A stretch of 64,000 nt of DNA from Bagarius yarrelli (Eukaryota > Chordata > Actinopteri > Siluriformes > Sisoridae). The DNA lies in contig VCAZ01000040.1 of the NCBI GenBank assembly GCA_005784505.1, positions 538,501 to 602,500 on the forward strand, read 5' to 3'. A model generated the notes under the pieces. The model was not told the origin of the DNA. It did no database searches and saw only the letters and a program-made list of their open reading frames with translations. This document shows, piece after piece, positions 49,159 to 61,005 of the stretch (the first letter of the stretch is position 1; each line of letters starts with the position of its first letter). A program made the translations under genes and the position numbers.

Positions 49159-49260
49159 GGCACCACCAAGCTGCCACTGCTGGGCCCTTAAGCAAGGCCC
49201 TTAACTCTAAAACCAATGAGTTGTATAGATAAGTTAAATGTATGGATTGTCAAATGCTTA
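49159..49260 (+). mobile_element. SINE family 1, 5'-truncated copy
   Basis: It begins in the body at GGCACCACCAAGCTGCC, continues TAAGCAAGGCCCTTAAC, and ends in a decayed tail (GTCAAATGCTTA). The head is absent. Confidence 0.8.
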
Positions 49261-49718
49261 TATATTAGTATCATTAATAATTAGTATGACTTGAACAACT
49301 GTATAAACATCCAACAGCTAAAAAAGGGTTTGTAGGCAATAAAAAAAACTTCCCTTCAGCATTTCTGTTTTTGTACACAATAAACCCCTCATCTTCTATT
49401 TGTGCTCTATGATGTTTTTTGGGGATTTTTCTTGACCTTGCTCACATGGCCTCACGCGTCTGCATTCGCTGCATCTAAAAACAAGTTGTTGTATCTATAA
49501 TAGGACAAGCTGTTTTTGACTAAAAGCGCTCGCCCCAGGACATATTTTTCCCTCGGTAACTGAGCATACAAAAGCAGGCAGTGTATTGCTGCAGTTCTCT
49601 TTCTAATCTACGGTATCCTCTTAACCTTCCCCCACTGTTGCCTCCACTCCCTCCGTCTATAATAATGCTACAGTGTCTATAATTTGGTGGCATGTCTCTG
49701 ATCGACCTCTGGCTCAAG

Positions 49719-49762
49719 CACACACACACACACACGCACACACACACGCACGCACGCATACA
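49719..49762. repeat. (CA)n / (CGCA)n microsatellite
   Basis: A CA run with interspersed CG dinucleotides. Confidence 0.95.
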
Positions 49763-49943
49763 CAATGCCTTGCTAATAAGCAGAGGCATCTATTTTTTTC
49801 TGTTAGATTTGTCTAAATAAAGATGAACATGGAAGCTTGTCAGTGACTTTCTGCTCTTTGTGGACTGCCTTTTATTTAAAAGCACAAGAGCAACACATAG
49901 ATTCTGTTTAAATCTCTTTTCTGGAAATGTATTTTACATGTGC

Positions 49944-50010
49944 AGCATTTGGCAGAGCCCACATTCTTCAGGTTGGTAGTCCAACACCTTAACCATGAGC
50001 CACCACTTCC
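49944..50010 (-). mobile_element. SINE family 1, internally deleted remnant
   Basis: On the minus strand: head GTGGTGGCTCATGGTTAAGG and TGTTGGACTACC, then a jump to GGGCTCTGCCAAATGC, the tail end. Box B and the body are missing. Confidence 0.65.
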
Positions 50011-50243
50011 CAATCCACATTTTTCTTTATACATTACAATTCAATGATCATGTGATTTTAAGCATTAATACGTCTATTTAAAAACCCTTTCTTATTTCAT
50101 GTCTTTACTAACACTTGACCTTAGAAAAAGATTTTGTATTTTGATGAGACTTTTTACTGCTTTAATAGTTGGCCATGCTGCCCCCTACTGACCTAATATC
50201 GAAAAGCAACAAAAAAAATAAACCTATTGCATTTAAAATATGC

Positions 50244-50414
50244 TAATCCCAAATCACATGAGCGGGTATCAATATGTATCTAGACATGCCAACAGATGGC
50301 AGTACAAGGCTGTGTACACAATCACAGCAAGCACAGCTTTGCATGCAGACTTGTGCTGCCATCTGTTGGCATGTCTCGAAACTTTTTGATACCCCTTTAT
50401 GTGATTTGGAATTA
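50244..50414. mobile_element. hairpin (palindromic) MITE, mariner-like
   Basis: The two halves are inverted copies of each other. CCAAATCACATGAGCGGGTA at the left mirrors CCAAATCACATAAAGGGGTA read from the right end. ACATGCCAACAGATGGCAG occurs in both arms, with a loop of about 40 bp. The left arm is about 50244-50310 and the right arm about 50340-50414. The arms differ at scattered positions, so the copy is not recent. There is no coding capacity. Confidence 0.75.
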
Positions 50415-50989
50415 TTATCTTGTTTTATTACGAAGTTAACTTTAATAACAACATAACAGCACTTTTTAGCACAATTTCAGTACAATTTCCTGCTTAATTT
50501 GGCCCATAATTCATCAAGTTTACATGAAAACAGTATATAAACATCAAAAATACTGTTTAAATTATTATCCCCGGTGAATAATAAAGTCTGTATTACTGTG
50601 CCTGTTTGCTCAATGCTGTGTGTAGGACAGGACAGGGGAATGTGAGGGATATAGATGGAGAAACATCTGTCCTGCTCTTCAACTGTTCTATTAACTGAAA
50701 AAACACTCCTCACTTGCTGTGCACATTTGTTTTTTTCATTAATGGCTGTCCAGTAACAGAAAATACGAAAGGCAGAGACTGATCTTTACTTTCTTTGTGT
50801 GATATTGTGTATAAAAAAGATCGTATGGGTGGTGTGGATACTGATGTCACTTGTTGATGGTAAATTTTTATTAAAAACTCTTTTAAGTTTAGTAACATTT
50901 TAATTGGTATTATTTAGTGCAATTCCTTTTTTTTTTTTTTTTAAATAAAGTTCTCCGCTTAGATTTATCAAGCTTTCATTATAGATGTT

Positions 50990-51200
50990 TGTGTCTCCTT
51001 CGTCTTTTTATATTTCTTTTTTGTCTTTGACTTCTTCTTTCCTCCCTCGTCTTCTTGTTTGTTCTTTGTCTTTACTATACCTTTTTTGTCTTCCTTTTTT
51101 CCTCCTTCTTTGTCTTTTTTTTCTTCCTCTTCTATTTCTTTTTTTCCTTCCTCGTCTTCTTATTCTTTTCCTCCTTTGTCTTTACTTTATCTTCTTTGTA
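50990..51200. repeat. long polypyrimidine tract
   Basis: About 200 bp of almost pure C/T on the + strand. CTCGTCTTCTT recurs at about 51046 and 51151, suggesting a decayed tandem repeat of about 105 bp. The 144-residue Phe/Leu/Ser-rich open frame across it is an artefact. Confidence 0.85.
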
Positions 51201-51224
51201 TGGTTGGCGCTATTCCGTTATGTC

Positions 51225-51450
51225 CCGTCCTTTACTGACTTTTTGCACTGTCCTTGCTATTTTTGTATTGTTTATTGCACTGTCTGCACTTTATGTCCAT
51301 CCTGTTTAGTGGCTCTTTGTTGTTTTGTAAATTCTATGTTTTGTGTAGCACCAGGGGGTCCTGGAGAAACGTTATTTCATCTCACTGTGTACTGCATCTG
51401 CTATATATGGTTGAAATGACAATAAAGCTCCTTCAACCTTGAACCTTGTC
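51225..51450 (+). mobile_element. non-LTR retrotransposon 3' end
   Basis: It contains GCACTGTC...GCACTTTATG, then GTCCTGGAGAAACGTTATTTC, CTCACTGTGTACTGCA and TATGGTTGAAATGACAATAA, ending in a CCTTGAACCTT repeat tail. This is a very common 3'UTR of fish LINEs. No ORF2 is attached, so it is a 5'-truncated copy. Confidence 0.72.
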
Positions 51451-52555
51451 TTCTTCTTTTTCTTTTTCTTGGGTAACATTAAAAAATTTATGTTTTGACA
51501 CCTAAAGATTCTTATTCTTAAATATTTTGTGATTTAAGAAAAGAAGTGTAATTACATAAAACATATAAACAGTTGTATTTACTTGTTTTTTTTTTGTTTT
51601 TTTTTGTAATAAGCATACTCATTTATTCTTGGCCAAAAGTGAACATACTGTAAGCAAATAATAGAAATCTGTCTAAACTACCCAATGCAAATACAATATT
51701 TTCAAACATAACATGGAATAGTCAGTCGTCAGTTATGAGGCCTTATAGACGATGTTTTATAACGTTGACTAATGAGGTGTAAAAGAACATGTAAACTAAG
51801 CCAAGATTTAACTGAAATATTTTCTATCCATGCACATCACATATCAGAGATGTAACCCATTACCATGACCAATGTCCCAAGAGCAAGCATCTTGGCTCAG
51901 CATTAAAGTAAAGAGGAGAAAAATTGTGAAACAAAAAGAAAAAAAACAACCCAGGATTTCTCTGCATAAATCTTTCTATGTGCAGAAGAATCGCTGAAGG
52001 GGTTCAGAGAAGGAAATAAGAATCGATGGTATCCATATGTCAGTGCGTGTCGATGTCTTCAGTAAATGACATCACCTAATACAGAATCTTAGCTAGTAGA
52101 TAGATAAAGGGTACTGCAGCTTAAGACGGCTACTGTGTGAAATGAGTGGATGGGATGACCATCCGTCACGCCACAGCTGCACATCCAGGACTCTTTGGCA
52201 TTTTTCCTCTCTGTCAGGTCAGACTTGAGAAAACTACACCTGCTGGGACTCTAGTCTCACCCAGTTTTTTTAGTATATGCATCATTTTGTTTTGTTGTTT
52301 GGCCTAGAGTTTGTAATAAGCTTTAATTTAGCATTAAGGTAAATAATCACATGACAGCATAAATAGGAAAACTGTTAAAATCCTGGTTTGAGTTGTACTA
52401 AACTCTGCTAAACTTAATTAACATCTCTTAGCTTTCTATTTCAAAGCCTTCTTTTGTGTCTGCATACAAATAAAAAAAACCCCATTGGCAGTAATTTATC
52501 ATGTTGGAAAAAATAAAGCAAAGGTGTAGTGTGAATAGTGCGAATGTATAAGATA

Positions 52556-53395
52556 CAACCCAATTCTGGGAAAGTTGGGACGTTTATAATGAAAACGAAA
52601 AGACTTTTAAATCACATGAACCACAATTTTATTCACTATAAATTATAGATAACAAAGCGAAGAAATTTTACACTTAAATGAGCTAATTTTAAATTTGATG
52701 CCTGCTACAGTTGGCACGGAGTCAACAAAGGGCTGAAAACGCAATACATGTAGAAAAGATTCAGCTGGAAGATTATTTAGCGACTAATTTAGGCGCTATC
52801 ATGAAAAAAGAATGCCATATGTGAACATGGTCCAGAAGCATAGTTGTGTCCTGTGGGCCAAAACTGGTTTAAAATGGACTGATTCGAAGTTGACATTCTT
52901 GTTGGAAATCGTGGACGCTGTGTCCTCCGGTCTAAAGAAGAGGTCTCTTTGTATAAGAGTCCGGTTGCTAAATTAACCTGCCTGCAGTCCAGATCTTTCA
53001 GCTATAGAGAACATTTGGTCCATCATTAAACATAAAATACATCAAAAACGACCACAAACTCTTTAGCAGTTGGAAACCTGTATCAGACAAGAATGGGACA
53101 AAATTCCAACACCAAAATTCTAGAAAAACATAACCACGAAGCCCAAACGTCTTCAAACTATTTGGAAAAGAAGAGGAGATGCTACACCATGGTAAACATG
53201 CCCATTTTTAACTATTTTGAGACCTGCAGCAGGCAATTTGAAAAAAAACAACTAATTTAGTGAATACAAGTGTAAAATTTCTCAGTTTAAACATTTGTGA
53301 TGTTTTCTATGTTCTATTGTTAATAAAATATTGTTCCATGTTACATGAAAGTCTTTTAGTTTTTATTTTATTCAAATTTAGAAAACCAAAATTCG
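52556..53395 (+). mobile_element. deleted Tc1/mariner-type transposon with long inverted repeats
   Basis: The left end CAACCCAATTCTGGGAAAG follows a TA. About 150-180 bp of the left side (to about 52730) is the imperfect inverse of about 53215-53395; both carry GAGAAATTTTACACTT-like and CTAAAAGACTTT-like blocks. Between them are remnants of a DDE transposase. LKWTDSKLTF and SSGLKKRS come from the middle, and PACSPDLSAIENIWSIIK contains the third catalytic acidic residue. The first two-thirds of the transposase are missing and stops are present, so it is non-autonomous. The right terminus is decayed. Confidence 0.78.
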
Positions 53396-53489
53396 GACTG
53401 TATATATCGGGTTGTTTTCCTATTGAGCTAAAATCCTTAAATAAGAGACACTGGCAGACCAAAAGAACACACAACAACCTAAATAAAGT

Positions 53490-53511
53490 ATTACTACTAC
53501 TACTACTACTA
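53490..53511. repeat. (TAC)n microsatellite
   Basis: Seven ACT/TAC triplets. Confidence 0.9.
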
Positions 53512-53760
53512 TGAAGAATAATAACAATAATGTAATTTTAAGACATACTGTGATTTATTCTATATACCTATAATTTTATATTATATTATAGGGGCCCAAA
53601 TGCTTGGTTGTTATATACACTCATACTATATACGAAATGTTTTGCTGTTAAAACAAACCCATTAGAATAATTAAATAACATTTATTATATAAGAGTTAAA
53701 ATTTGTGCTTTTTAGAATTCTGATGTCATTTATAAATCACAGCACCTGTCCTGAAATCCA

Positions 53761-53869
53761 CTTCAGAGGAAACCATCTTTAGGTAAAATCTTTACAGTAT
53801 GTATTATATTCCTTCAGAGGAAACCATCTTTAGGTGAATCCTTCATCTTTACGGTATGTATTATATTCC
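53761..53869. repeat. tandem duplication, 51 and 58 bp
   Basis: CTTCAGAGGAAACCATCTTT...GTATGTATTATATTC occurs twice in direct succession. The second copy has a short insertion (CTTCAT) and an A-to-G change. Confidence 0.9.
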
Positions 53870-56634
53870 AGCACAGGTTTTAAAAACAAGCTAATAACAT
53901 GCTTAGAGTTACAGAATGAAATAGCAGTCATTTGTCATCAGTTAATGGCTTTATGGTGTGTGAGGGTGATAGTGTATCTGAAGAACATTATTACCTCTGA
54001 GCAAAGTCCAGACCATCTATGAAGCCATTAAGTGATAATTTAGGCTTGAACATTTTATTTGAGTACAAGATGAGACATTTTTAATGTCAGACACATTATT
54101 TGGAATCCAGTGGCGGGGGTGCATTTGGTACCTGGGCCTTTAGTGGGGATTTACCCGATTGATACACCTCTTAATACCACCACTATCACGTCGCAATAAT
54201 AGAAACCATCAATACCATCAATACAAAAACGCAATATAACACAGCGTGGAATTACAGAGAGACATTTCACGTATTGAGGATAGAAAACTATTTTTTTTAA
54301 AGCAAGAAACCCTATTAAGACTCCAAACCTCCACAATACAACCGCAACTGTGCCACATACATCATCTGGAGCAGTTTAGAATCAATATTTATCTTAATAT
54401 TAATATAACATCACAAAAACATAAAAAATAAATAAAATATATAATAGATTTAAAGGCTGTAAGCCAGTGTAAACGGTTGGCAAAACTGGAAGTGGTGAAC
54501 AAACTCTTTCCCAGGCTGAGACGAGATAGTTAGCTTCGGGGTTAGCCGACCTTTCCTTAAGCTATCTAACTTTTCTAGAAATTTAAAAACGTATTGATCG
54601 AGACCAAGTCAATGTTTCCTGCTCTGTCCGCCATTGTGGGTATAAAAATTCTAGTTCAATTGTACAGACTGGATTCGGTAGTCGAACTGTGCCTTAAGAA
54701 TTTACTCTGACCAACCAATGATAGGACAGAAAAATGCTGATTTCATTGTGTGCCAGCTGGCAGGCCTCGGGAGGTGGGTTTAAAAATCTGATTGGTTAAA
54801 GAAACTTTTTCAAATAAATCAATTAGCAATCTGCCACTACTAATATAGTTTAAGTTACACAGGCAGCACTACTGATTCTGAAGGCCTTGACAGATTATAT
54901 TAACATGGCAGCAGATAGAAATTAAAATCTGATTGAACAAAAACATCCGCTAACATTCACATACACGTACTGGAAGCAGTGTAGCAAGGGAAATGCTACG
55001 AAATGAAGAAAATAAACTGTTTGAAATAATTTAATACAATTAAATAAATAAATATTAGAAATTATGTTGTAAATGTAGGTCAGCTTTTAATAGTGGCCCT
55101 GACTGTACGCTACGGTTGGAATCCTTCACTGAAATATAGACCAGTTTTCCATTTTTTTTTTTTGTGAGACTAACTGACCTACATAGCAGCTGATTGGTCA
55201 AAGTACATATGGCGTATAGCTCTACTTAACTATTGTCCTTAGAAAAACCGAGAAATGATACATAACCGTTAAAATATTTACCACCAGAAAGCGTAAAGTT
55301 TTATGAATGTCTGGCAAGTATAACAGTGTATATATCTTTATAAATAACAATATTTTAATTAAATCTTAACTAATCCATGGAATTAAGGGAAAAAAAGCAC
55401 AGGGCAATTAGTTTACAATGCTTGTTGTCTCATCTGGTTTTGGACAGGCTTTCCTTGTGTTACAGTAACAAAAAACATTGGAATAGGAAGTTTTCTATTT
55501 ATGAGGATTGCGCTTGTTACGCTCTATTAAAATTTGCAGCATGGCATAAACAGCGTAGTGGAGGAAATTTCATTGTCAAGTACATTCATAGTCTAATCCC
55601 TATTCTTATGAGTTTACCTGGTTTACAAGCCACTTTAGTAAGCCTTCCCTCACTATATTCATATGCATAACATAAGCTGCTTGTGTAAAGAATAACTGCA
55701 GATGCATGTTAGAAAAGAAAAGGGCTAGAGAATTTCTACGGACCCAGATGAGAGCCCAGGCCACTCCTTTTTAAAAAAAAAAGGCACATGGATTTGCATG
55801 CAGTCATTGTTTTATTGGTTCTTTTAGAATAAACAGTCATATAAACAATCAATACAACACAGGGCAAATGTGCTGCTGTAAAATACAACAAGTAAATGTT
55901 TAGTAAAACGTCAGCCATTTACCGGTAAATTTACATTCTGAGGTTAAGACCTCAGTTTTAGCTAAATAACAAATTAACTCCAATTACTAACTACTAATTA
56001 TTAACTAACGCTGTCCATACTCTATACTTGCTGTTTTGCTAACATAATGTGTAAATTTCCCCACAGTTCCTATACGGGTGAACATTTACTGCCATCGTGT
56101 GGTGGTTTAATAAAGTAACAACTGCTGTTTTTTTTTGTTGTTAGCAGTATAAGATATTTTAAAGTCATTACAATGTAGTTACTTTTAAATGAAAAAGCAA
56201 TACTAGGCAATATGCATCTATTACGACACTGAACATAGAATTGAAGGCAATATTGTGTTCAAAATAAACTGTACAATATAAAAACATTGACTCAACTTTT
56301 TCTACTTTTAATGAATAAATTAAAAAATATGGAGAGGAAATGTAATACGATGGGTTTTTGTTAACCAGTTAATACAAATTTCTAGACATCAATGTCCAGA
56401 TGTGCGATTGCTCGTACATATTTGCACCACATAATCGTCTTATTTGGAACATTATGCCAAGTGCTGTCCGCTACAGGCCTGAGCCAATATTTATTTTTCT
56501 GTACATACAAATTGAAAGAACTTTTTGGCACTAAAGTATAACACACAGCAGTTATGCACACAGTGTAACATGTATCTACAAGTGGGAAGTGTTCTGTTGA
56601 CTTCTGCCAAGCCAGATTTATTCTCTATCATCTG
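53870..56634. other. gene-free flank, possibly old repeats
   Basis: No gene was recognised. 54100-55240 has a mixed look that suggests old DNA-transposon sequence (for example GCCAGCTGGCAGGCCTCGGG near 54752 and CTGATTGGTTAAAG), but I could not assign a family. The open frame at 55377-55670 has no domain I recognise. Confidence 0.55.
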
Positions 56635-56643
56635 CCTATAGGT

Positions 56644-56998
56644 CATTCATTCATTCATTCATTCATCCATTCATCTTCTATACCCACTTATTCCCTAGTT
56701 CAGGGTCACAGGGATCTGCTGGAGTCTATCCCAGTCGTCTCTGGAAGGGTGAAAGGTAGGAGGGGTACACCCTGGATAGGTCGCCAGTCCATCACAGGGC
56801 CACACACACTTACACTCACTACTGTTGGCTATTTAGAATCACAAATCAACCTAAAATACATGTTTTTTGGACTGTGGGAGAACCCGGAGTAAACCCACGC
56901 AAGCACGGAGAGAACATCCAAACTCCACACAGAAAGGCCCCTGCCCGAGCTTTCTTCATGTGAGACAAACAGTGCTAAGCACTAAGCCACCATGCTGC
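56644..56998 (-). mobile_element. SINE family 2, near full length with target duplication
   Basis: On the minus strand it starts GCAGCATGGTGGCTTAGTGC, lacks part of the box B region, keeps TGTGTGGAGTTTGGATGTTC, GGACTGGCGACCTATCCAGG and GGGATAGACTCCAGCAGATC, and ends in an (ATGA)n tail. CCTATAGGT flanks it at 56635-56643 and 56999-57007, a 9-bp target-site duplication. This is the most complete of four family-2 copies, all on the minus strand. Confidence 0.88.
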
Positions 56999-57219
56999 CC
57001 TATAGGTTATTTATAAGTAAAATATTCCTTAGCTGTATAGCAACTAATTTTATTTAGAAAACTGTCATTGGTTCAGGAGACAAGTTAAATATCATTTAAG
57101 TAAATGTATAAAGTGTCTATTACGAGTCGTAGGGTTGGTTTGAGTGCAGTTGTTTACTTACAGTGAGAAAAACTAAAACGTCAAACACAGAATAAATCAA
57201 AGAATATGGACACCAAGAA

Positions 57220-57540
57220 ACTAGCAACAAAAGCCTAAAGACATAGACATGGACATGGACATGGATATGGACATGGACTGTGACAAGCAACAAAGCAAGA
57301 CAAAGACAAATTAAAACCCAGGGTATAAATACACAAACAATCAACTAATTTAGAAACACCTGAACACAATAAGGGAACAATCAACCAATGACAAGACAGG
57401 GAGACTTACATGACAAGACACAGACAACATAAACAAACATTAAGCACATGGTCTACAAAACGGGAAGTGAAATTCTCATCGTTGCCCTCCGGTGGCACGG
57501 CAAAGCAATGCCCCCGACAAGCCTGATTAGGGCCTGACAC
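57220..57540. repeat. unclassified dispersed repeat
   Basis: An A- and CA-rich stretch with a short ATGGAC tandem (57241-57278). It contains CAATCAACTAATTT, GAACACAATAAGG and AAGCACATGG, and ends in CCTCCGGTGGC and GGCCTGACACC. It shares block order with 58540-58750 and looks like the same family. Confidence 0.5.
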
Positions 57541-58229
57541 CGTCAGACGCTTTATAACAATTTTCTTATTATAAGCGAATTTAATATTTTTTTATTAGTA
57601 ATTGTATTACACTGAATACATAATTAAAAGTGTAAAAAAAAAAGTTTGTTGTATATTAATAACATTTATTTAGTAGTAAGTTAATAATACAAAACAAAAG
57701 TCAGTTATGTCTTAAAATTCTTGCTTAACATTTATACAATTATACACATTAAACTACCACATAACCCTATAAAACCCTACCCACACAGGCCCATTGTAGA
57801 TTAATCACCTAAAGGTTTAAATGGGTAATGAGGTGTCCTGCAGAGGGCATCATTACATTAGACAAACAGTGTCCAAATGCAATCACATTTACATGCCACT
57901 GTGTGGGTATTGTGTGAGAAAATATAGGCAAGTTATTGCTTTGAAAGACTTTTAAAGAAATTTAAAGAAAGAAACTTTTTGACATTATACTCAGCTTGAG
58001 AATGTAGTTATTTGTTCAAGCATATGATGCTATAATAGGAATGTCTGCTAATAGCACAGCATTAATGTTGAAATAATAAAACCCCCATGTTCACCTACTG
58101 AACACTTTACTATATAAATCTCTTCATTTTATACACTGGAAAATGTACACTGTTTCATTTTTCATGTGTATTGTGGATCCTCTAGATTTCCCAACTGTGG
58201 TAATAAATAAAGCAAAGAAAAAGTTGATG

Positions 58230-58770
58230 GTAAATCTTGACTGTCACATGCGGCGATGGAGTGAAAATAGAAGCACGAAGGGATTGAATGCAACAGAACT
58301 TTTATCATGAAAACAAAAAAAACCCTAACTAAACACACAAATGGAAGATCTTAGAACTAGCCTAGGAAACAAAGGAACTAGCATCACAAGCTAGTGCTTT
58401 ATCGATTAGCATAAGCGATATGACATTAGCATAGGCAGTACAACATTAGCGACTAGCATAGACGATACAACGTTGGTGATTAACATTAGCGAATAGAATA
58501 GGGCAACCAGGAAGATGAAAAAAGTCACTTCATGCCATACAACATTAACGCCAGACAAGGAGTGAACGAAACACAGGGGTAGACATACACACAGACTAAC
58601 AGTAGGAAAACAATCAACACCTGGAAACAATAAGAAAATAAGCCAAGACTGGGGACAGACAAACAAAAAGCACATGGGTGGAAAATAAACTACCTACCCA
58701 TGTGCTAACAAACAGACAGTTCTGAGGCCATCTGGTGGTCTTCAGGGGAAACTTTAGTCATTACCGTTAC
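58230..58770. repeat. unclassified dispersed repeat with internal tandem array
   Basis: It starts near TTGACTGTCACATGCGG and ends near GGCCATCTGGTGGTCTTC and CATTACCGTTAC. Between 58396 and 58500 a degenerate unit of about 20 bp (ATTAGCATA-GCGA-ACAAC) repeats four to five times. Blocks such as CAATCAACACCTGGAAACAA and AAGCACATGGG recur in the element at 57220-57540. Confidence 0.5.
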
Positions 58771-59303
58771 ACTGACTTATTATTAAAAAGTATCCGAAAA
58801 TTCTCAGGCTCTGCATTTCGTGAAAAGACATGTGGCAACATTTGAGGGAGGCTAAAGTGGCTCGTTGCTGAGCAGTTCCTAAATAGGAGGCCCGCTGGAT
58901 TTTAGTCTGAACAACCCTCTCAACTTACTTATGTTATTTGTTAGATGGTACATTAAAAAGCCAAGTCACATCAACACTGCAATAGGAAATAAAAACCATA
59001 AGCCAATGGAAAAGAGTAACAGAGTAAATGTTTCAAGTTAATCAGAACGTTAAAACTGTTTATGACCAAAAAATACACACCTGACTATTACATGTAATTG
59101 TGGATTTTCCCCAAACTGTTGGAGCATGTCTTTGCTGGTGGCATTATTAAGAAGGAGGTAAAGGGGCCTAAAGCTGTACCCCCACATGCACAAAGTGACG
59201 TTGATGAATTTATAGTTTCTGAAGGTTAATGTGGAAGATTCTAAGTATCCTACATAGAGTCCTGACCCCAATGTCTATAAACACATTCGGAATGAACTGG
59301 AAC

Positions 59304-60550
59304 CAAAGGTGGGTAGCGTATCCAAAATCTGTACTTAAGTAAAAGTAGAAGTACTTATGGAAAAAGTTACTCAAGTAAAAGTAAAAAGTATCCAATGAAA
59401 AAACTAGTCCAGTAGTTAGTTACTAGTTACATCTGATCTGATTGACACAAAGCAAAAACCCTGAATTTCAAACAACCTGGCGAGTTTTTCACATCTCCTC
59501 TAAAATCTCTCTGTTCTGCTTATATAAAACAGGTCAAAGTGGAGTAAAGTCAATCTCAGTCCTGTGATGGACATTAAGATCACATCACTTGTTATTTACA
59601 ATCAAATCTCAAACACACTTAGATAACAATAACTCTGTCTTTATTTTCTACCATTTAAGAGCAGTGCCTATAAAAATATACGGTATTTTAACATTTTATG
59701 TGAATGTACATTCATTATATAGGTAGGAATAAAATAAATTTCAATCCCATGTTGAAATTGTACGGATCTTTTACACTTTAGTCAGGTGTCAAAAACAAAC
59801 TTTACTGACACGTCCGGATTGTTGTATAAATGCAGGACGTCGGTTTGCTGTTCAGTTTATTTTGTTTTGTGTTAAATGGGTATGAAAATAAGCAGTTTGT
59901 TCATGAATTTATTGTATTTGAGCGTATATAAGGAAAAATATTCGGATATTGTGTGAAATGTGGTTTTACAATAAGGTTAAAGTGCTCCTAGATACAGAAT
60001 AATTAATAAAGGGGTTCAAATAGGCGTCATTTCGACAATTACCGCTACATGTTTTTTCAGGTTAAAGCTGAAATTCTTGTAGGCTGTGATGTCAGTTTGT
60101 TTTGACTCTAAGAGTACGAATCACATTATGAAACTATTCTTTTTTAAAATATTGGAGAAAAAACATAGACTGAACCTAAGGCCATGGCTGATCTGCTTCC
60201 GATAACACACACACACGTCTTCCTCTGCTTCATCTTCCAGTTAAACGCGTGCTAAACTTAAGCGGGCGATGCATAGCAGGCTCTCGCGAATGCAACCTCT
60301 TCAAAATCTTACGAGACTTGCAAACAATTCATATAAACTAATTATTTAAAACATCTTCATATTTATAACCATTTGACAGTAATGGAGGAATGGCGCCAAA
60401 TGTAGAGAAGTAAAAAAAAAGAACTGGAGTAAAAGTACTCATCTTTAAATATACTTTAAAAATAAATAATTAAATAAATAAATTCCTTTAATAATTAAAT
60501 CATCCAAATAGTAGTACATTATAAATGTACTTACTTGGGTATTTAATTTG
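59304..60550. mobile_element. hAT-like non-autonomous element with Tol2-like termini
   Basis: The left end begins CAAAGGTGGGTAG and continues with repeated ACTTAAGTAAAAGTA and ACTCAAGTAAAAGTA motifs, as in the termini of Tol2-type hAT elements. The right side (60405-60550) carries GGAGTAAAAGTACTC and TACTTACTTGGGTA in keeping with an inverted, decayed terminus. The 1.2-kb interior has no transposase that I can read. The right boundary is approximate. Confidence 0.6.
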
Positions 60551-61005
60551 ATTTTAATAAGCACTCATTGCATATAAATTTCAGTCATCTACGCTTATGT
60601 TAGTTGCTTTGGAACAACTATAAAGTTGAAAAATATAAAATGAGCAAAAAAAGATGCACTTATATGGTAATAATGCATTAAGCTGCACATTTGCACTGGT
60701 GCATCCAGGGTTTCCACTTCTTTACCAGGTCAGTGTAAATTAAGAATAAATTAAGAATAGTGTTTTCACTTACTACACCCAATAGCTTGAGATTTGGTGG
60801 ATAAACATGCAGTAATTCATTTGTCAGACTGGTTTATGTGCAGGGTTATAGCTGAACACTATCCCCTGAGCCACACTGACTTGCTGCCCTTGCTGTATTA
60901 GTTACCAGGCTGTCATCACATTTCATGGCCAGAGGAGGAAGAGGGTGCTGTGCTAAAGAATCTGTGCAGTACTGCAGTAACCGATTCCTCAAATGACCTC
61001 GCTTC

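Noticed and set aside
50985..51419. 144-codon open frame rich in Phe, Leu and Ser, looking like membrane segments
   Set aside because: It arises from the polypyrimidine tract and a LINE 3' end.
55377..55670. 97-codon open frame in the flank
   Set aside because: No similarity I can name, no regulatory context, and the region looks like old repeat sequence.
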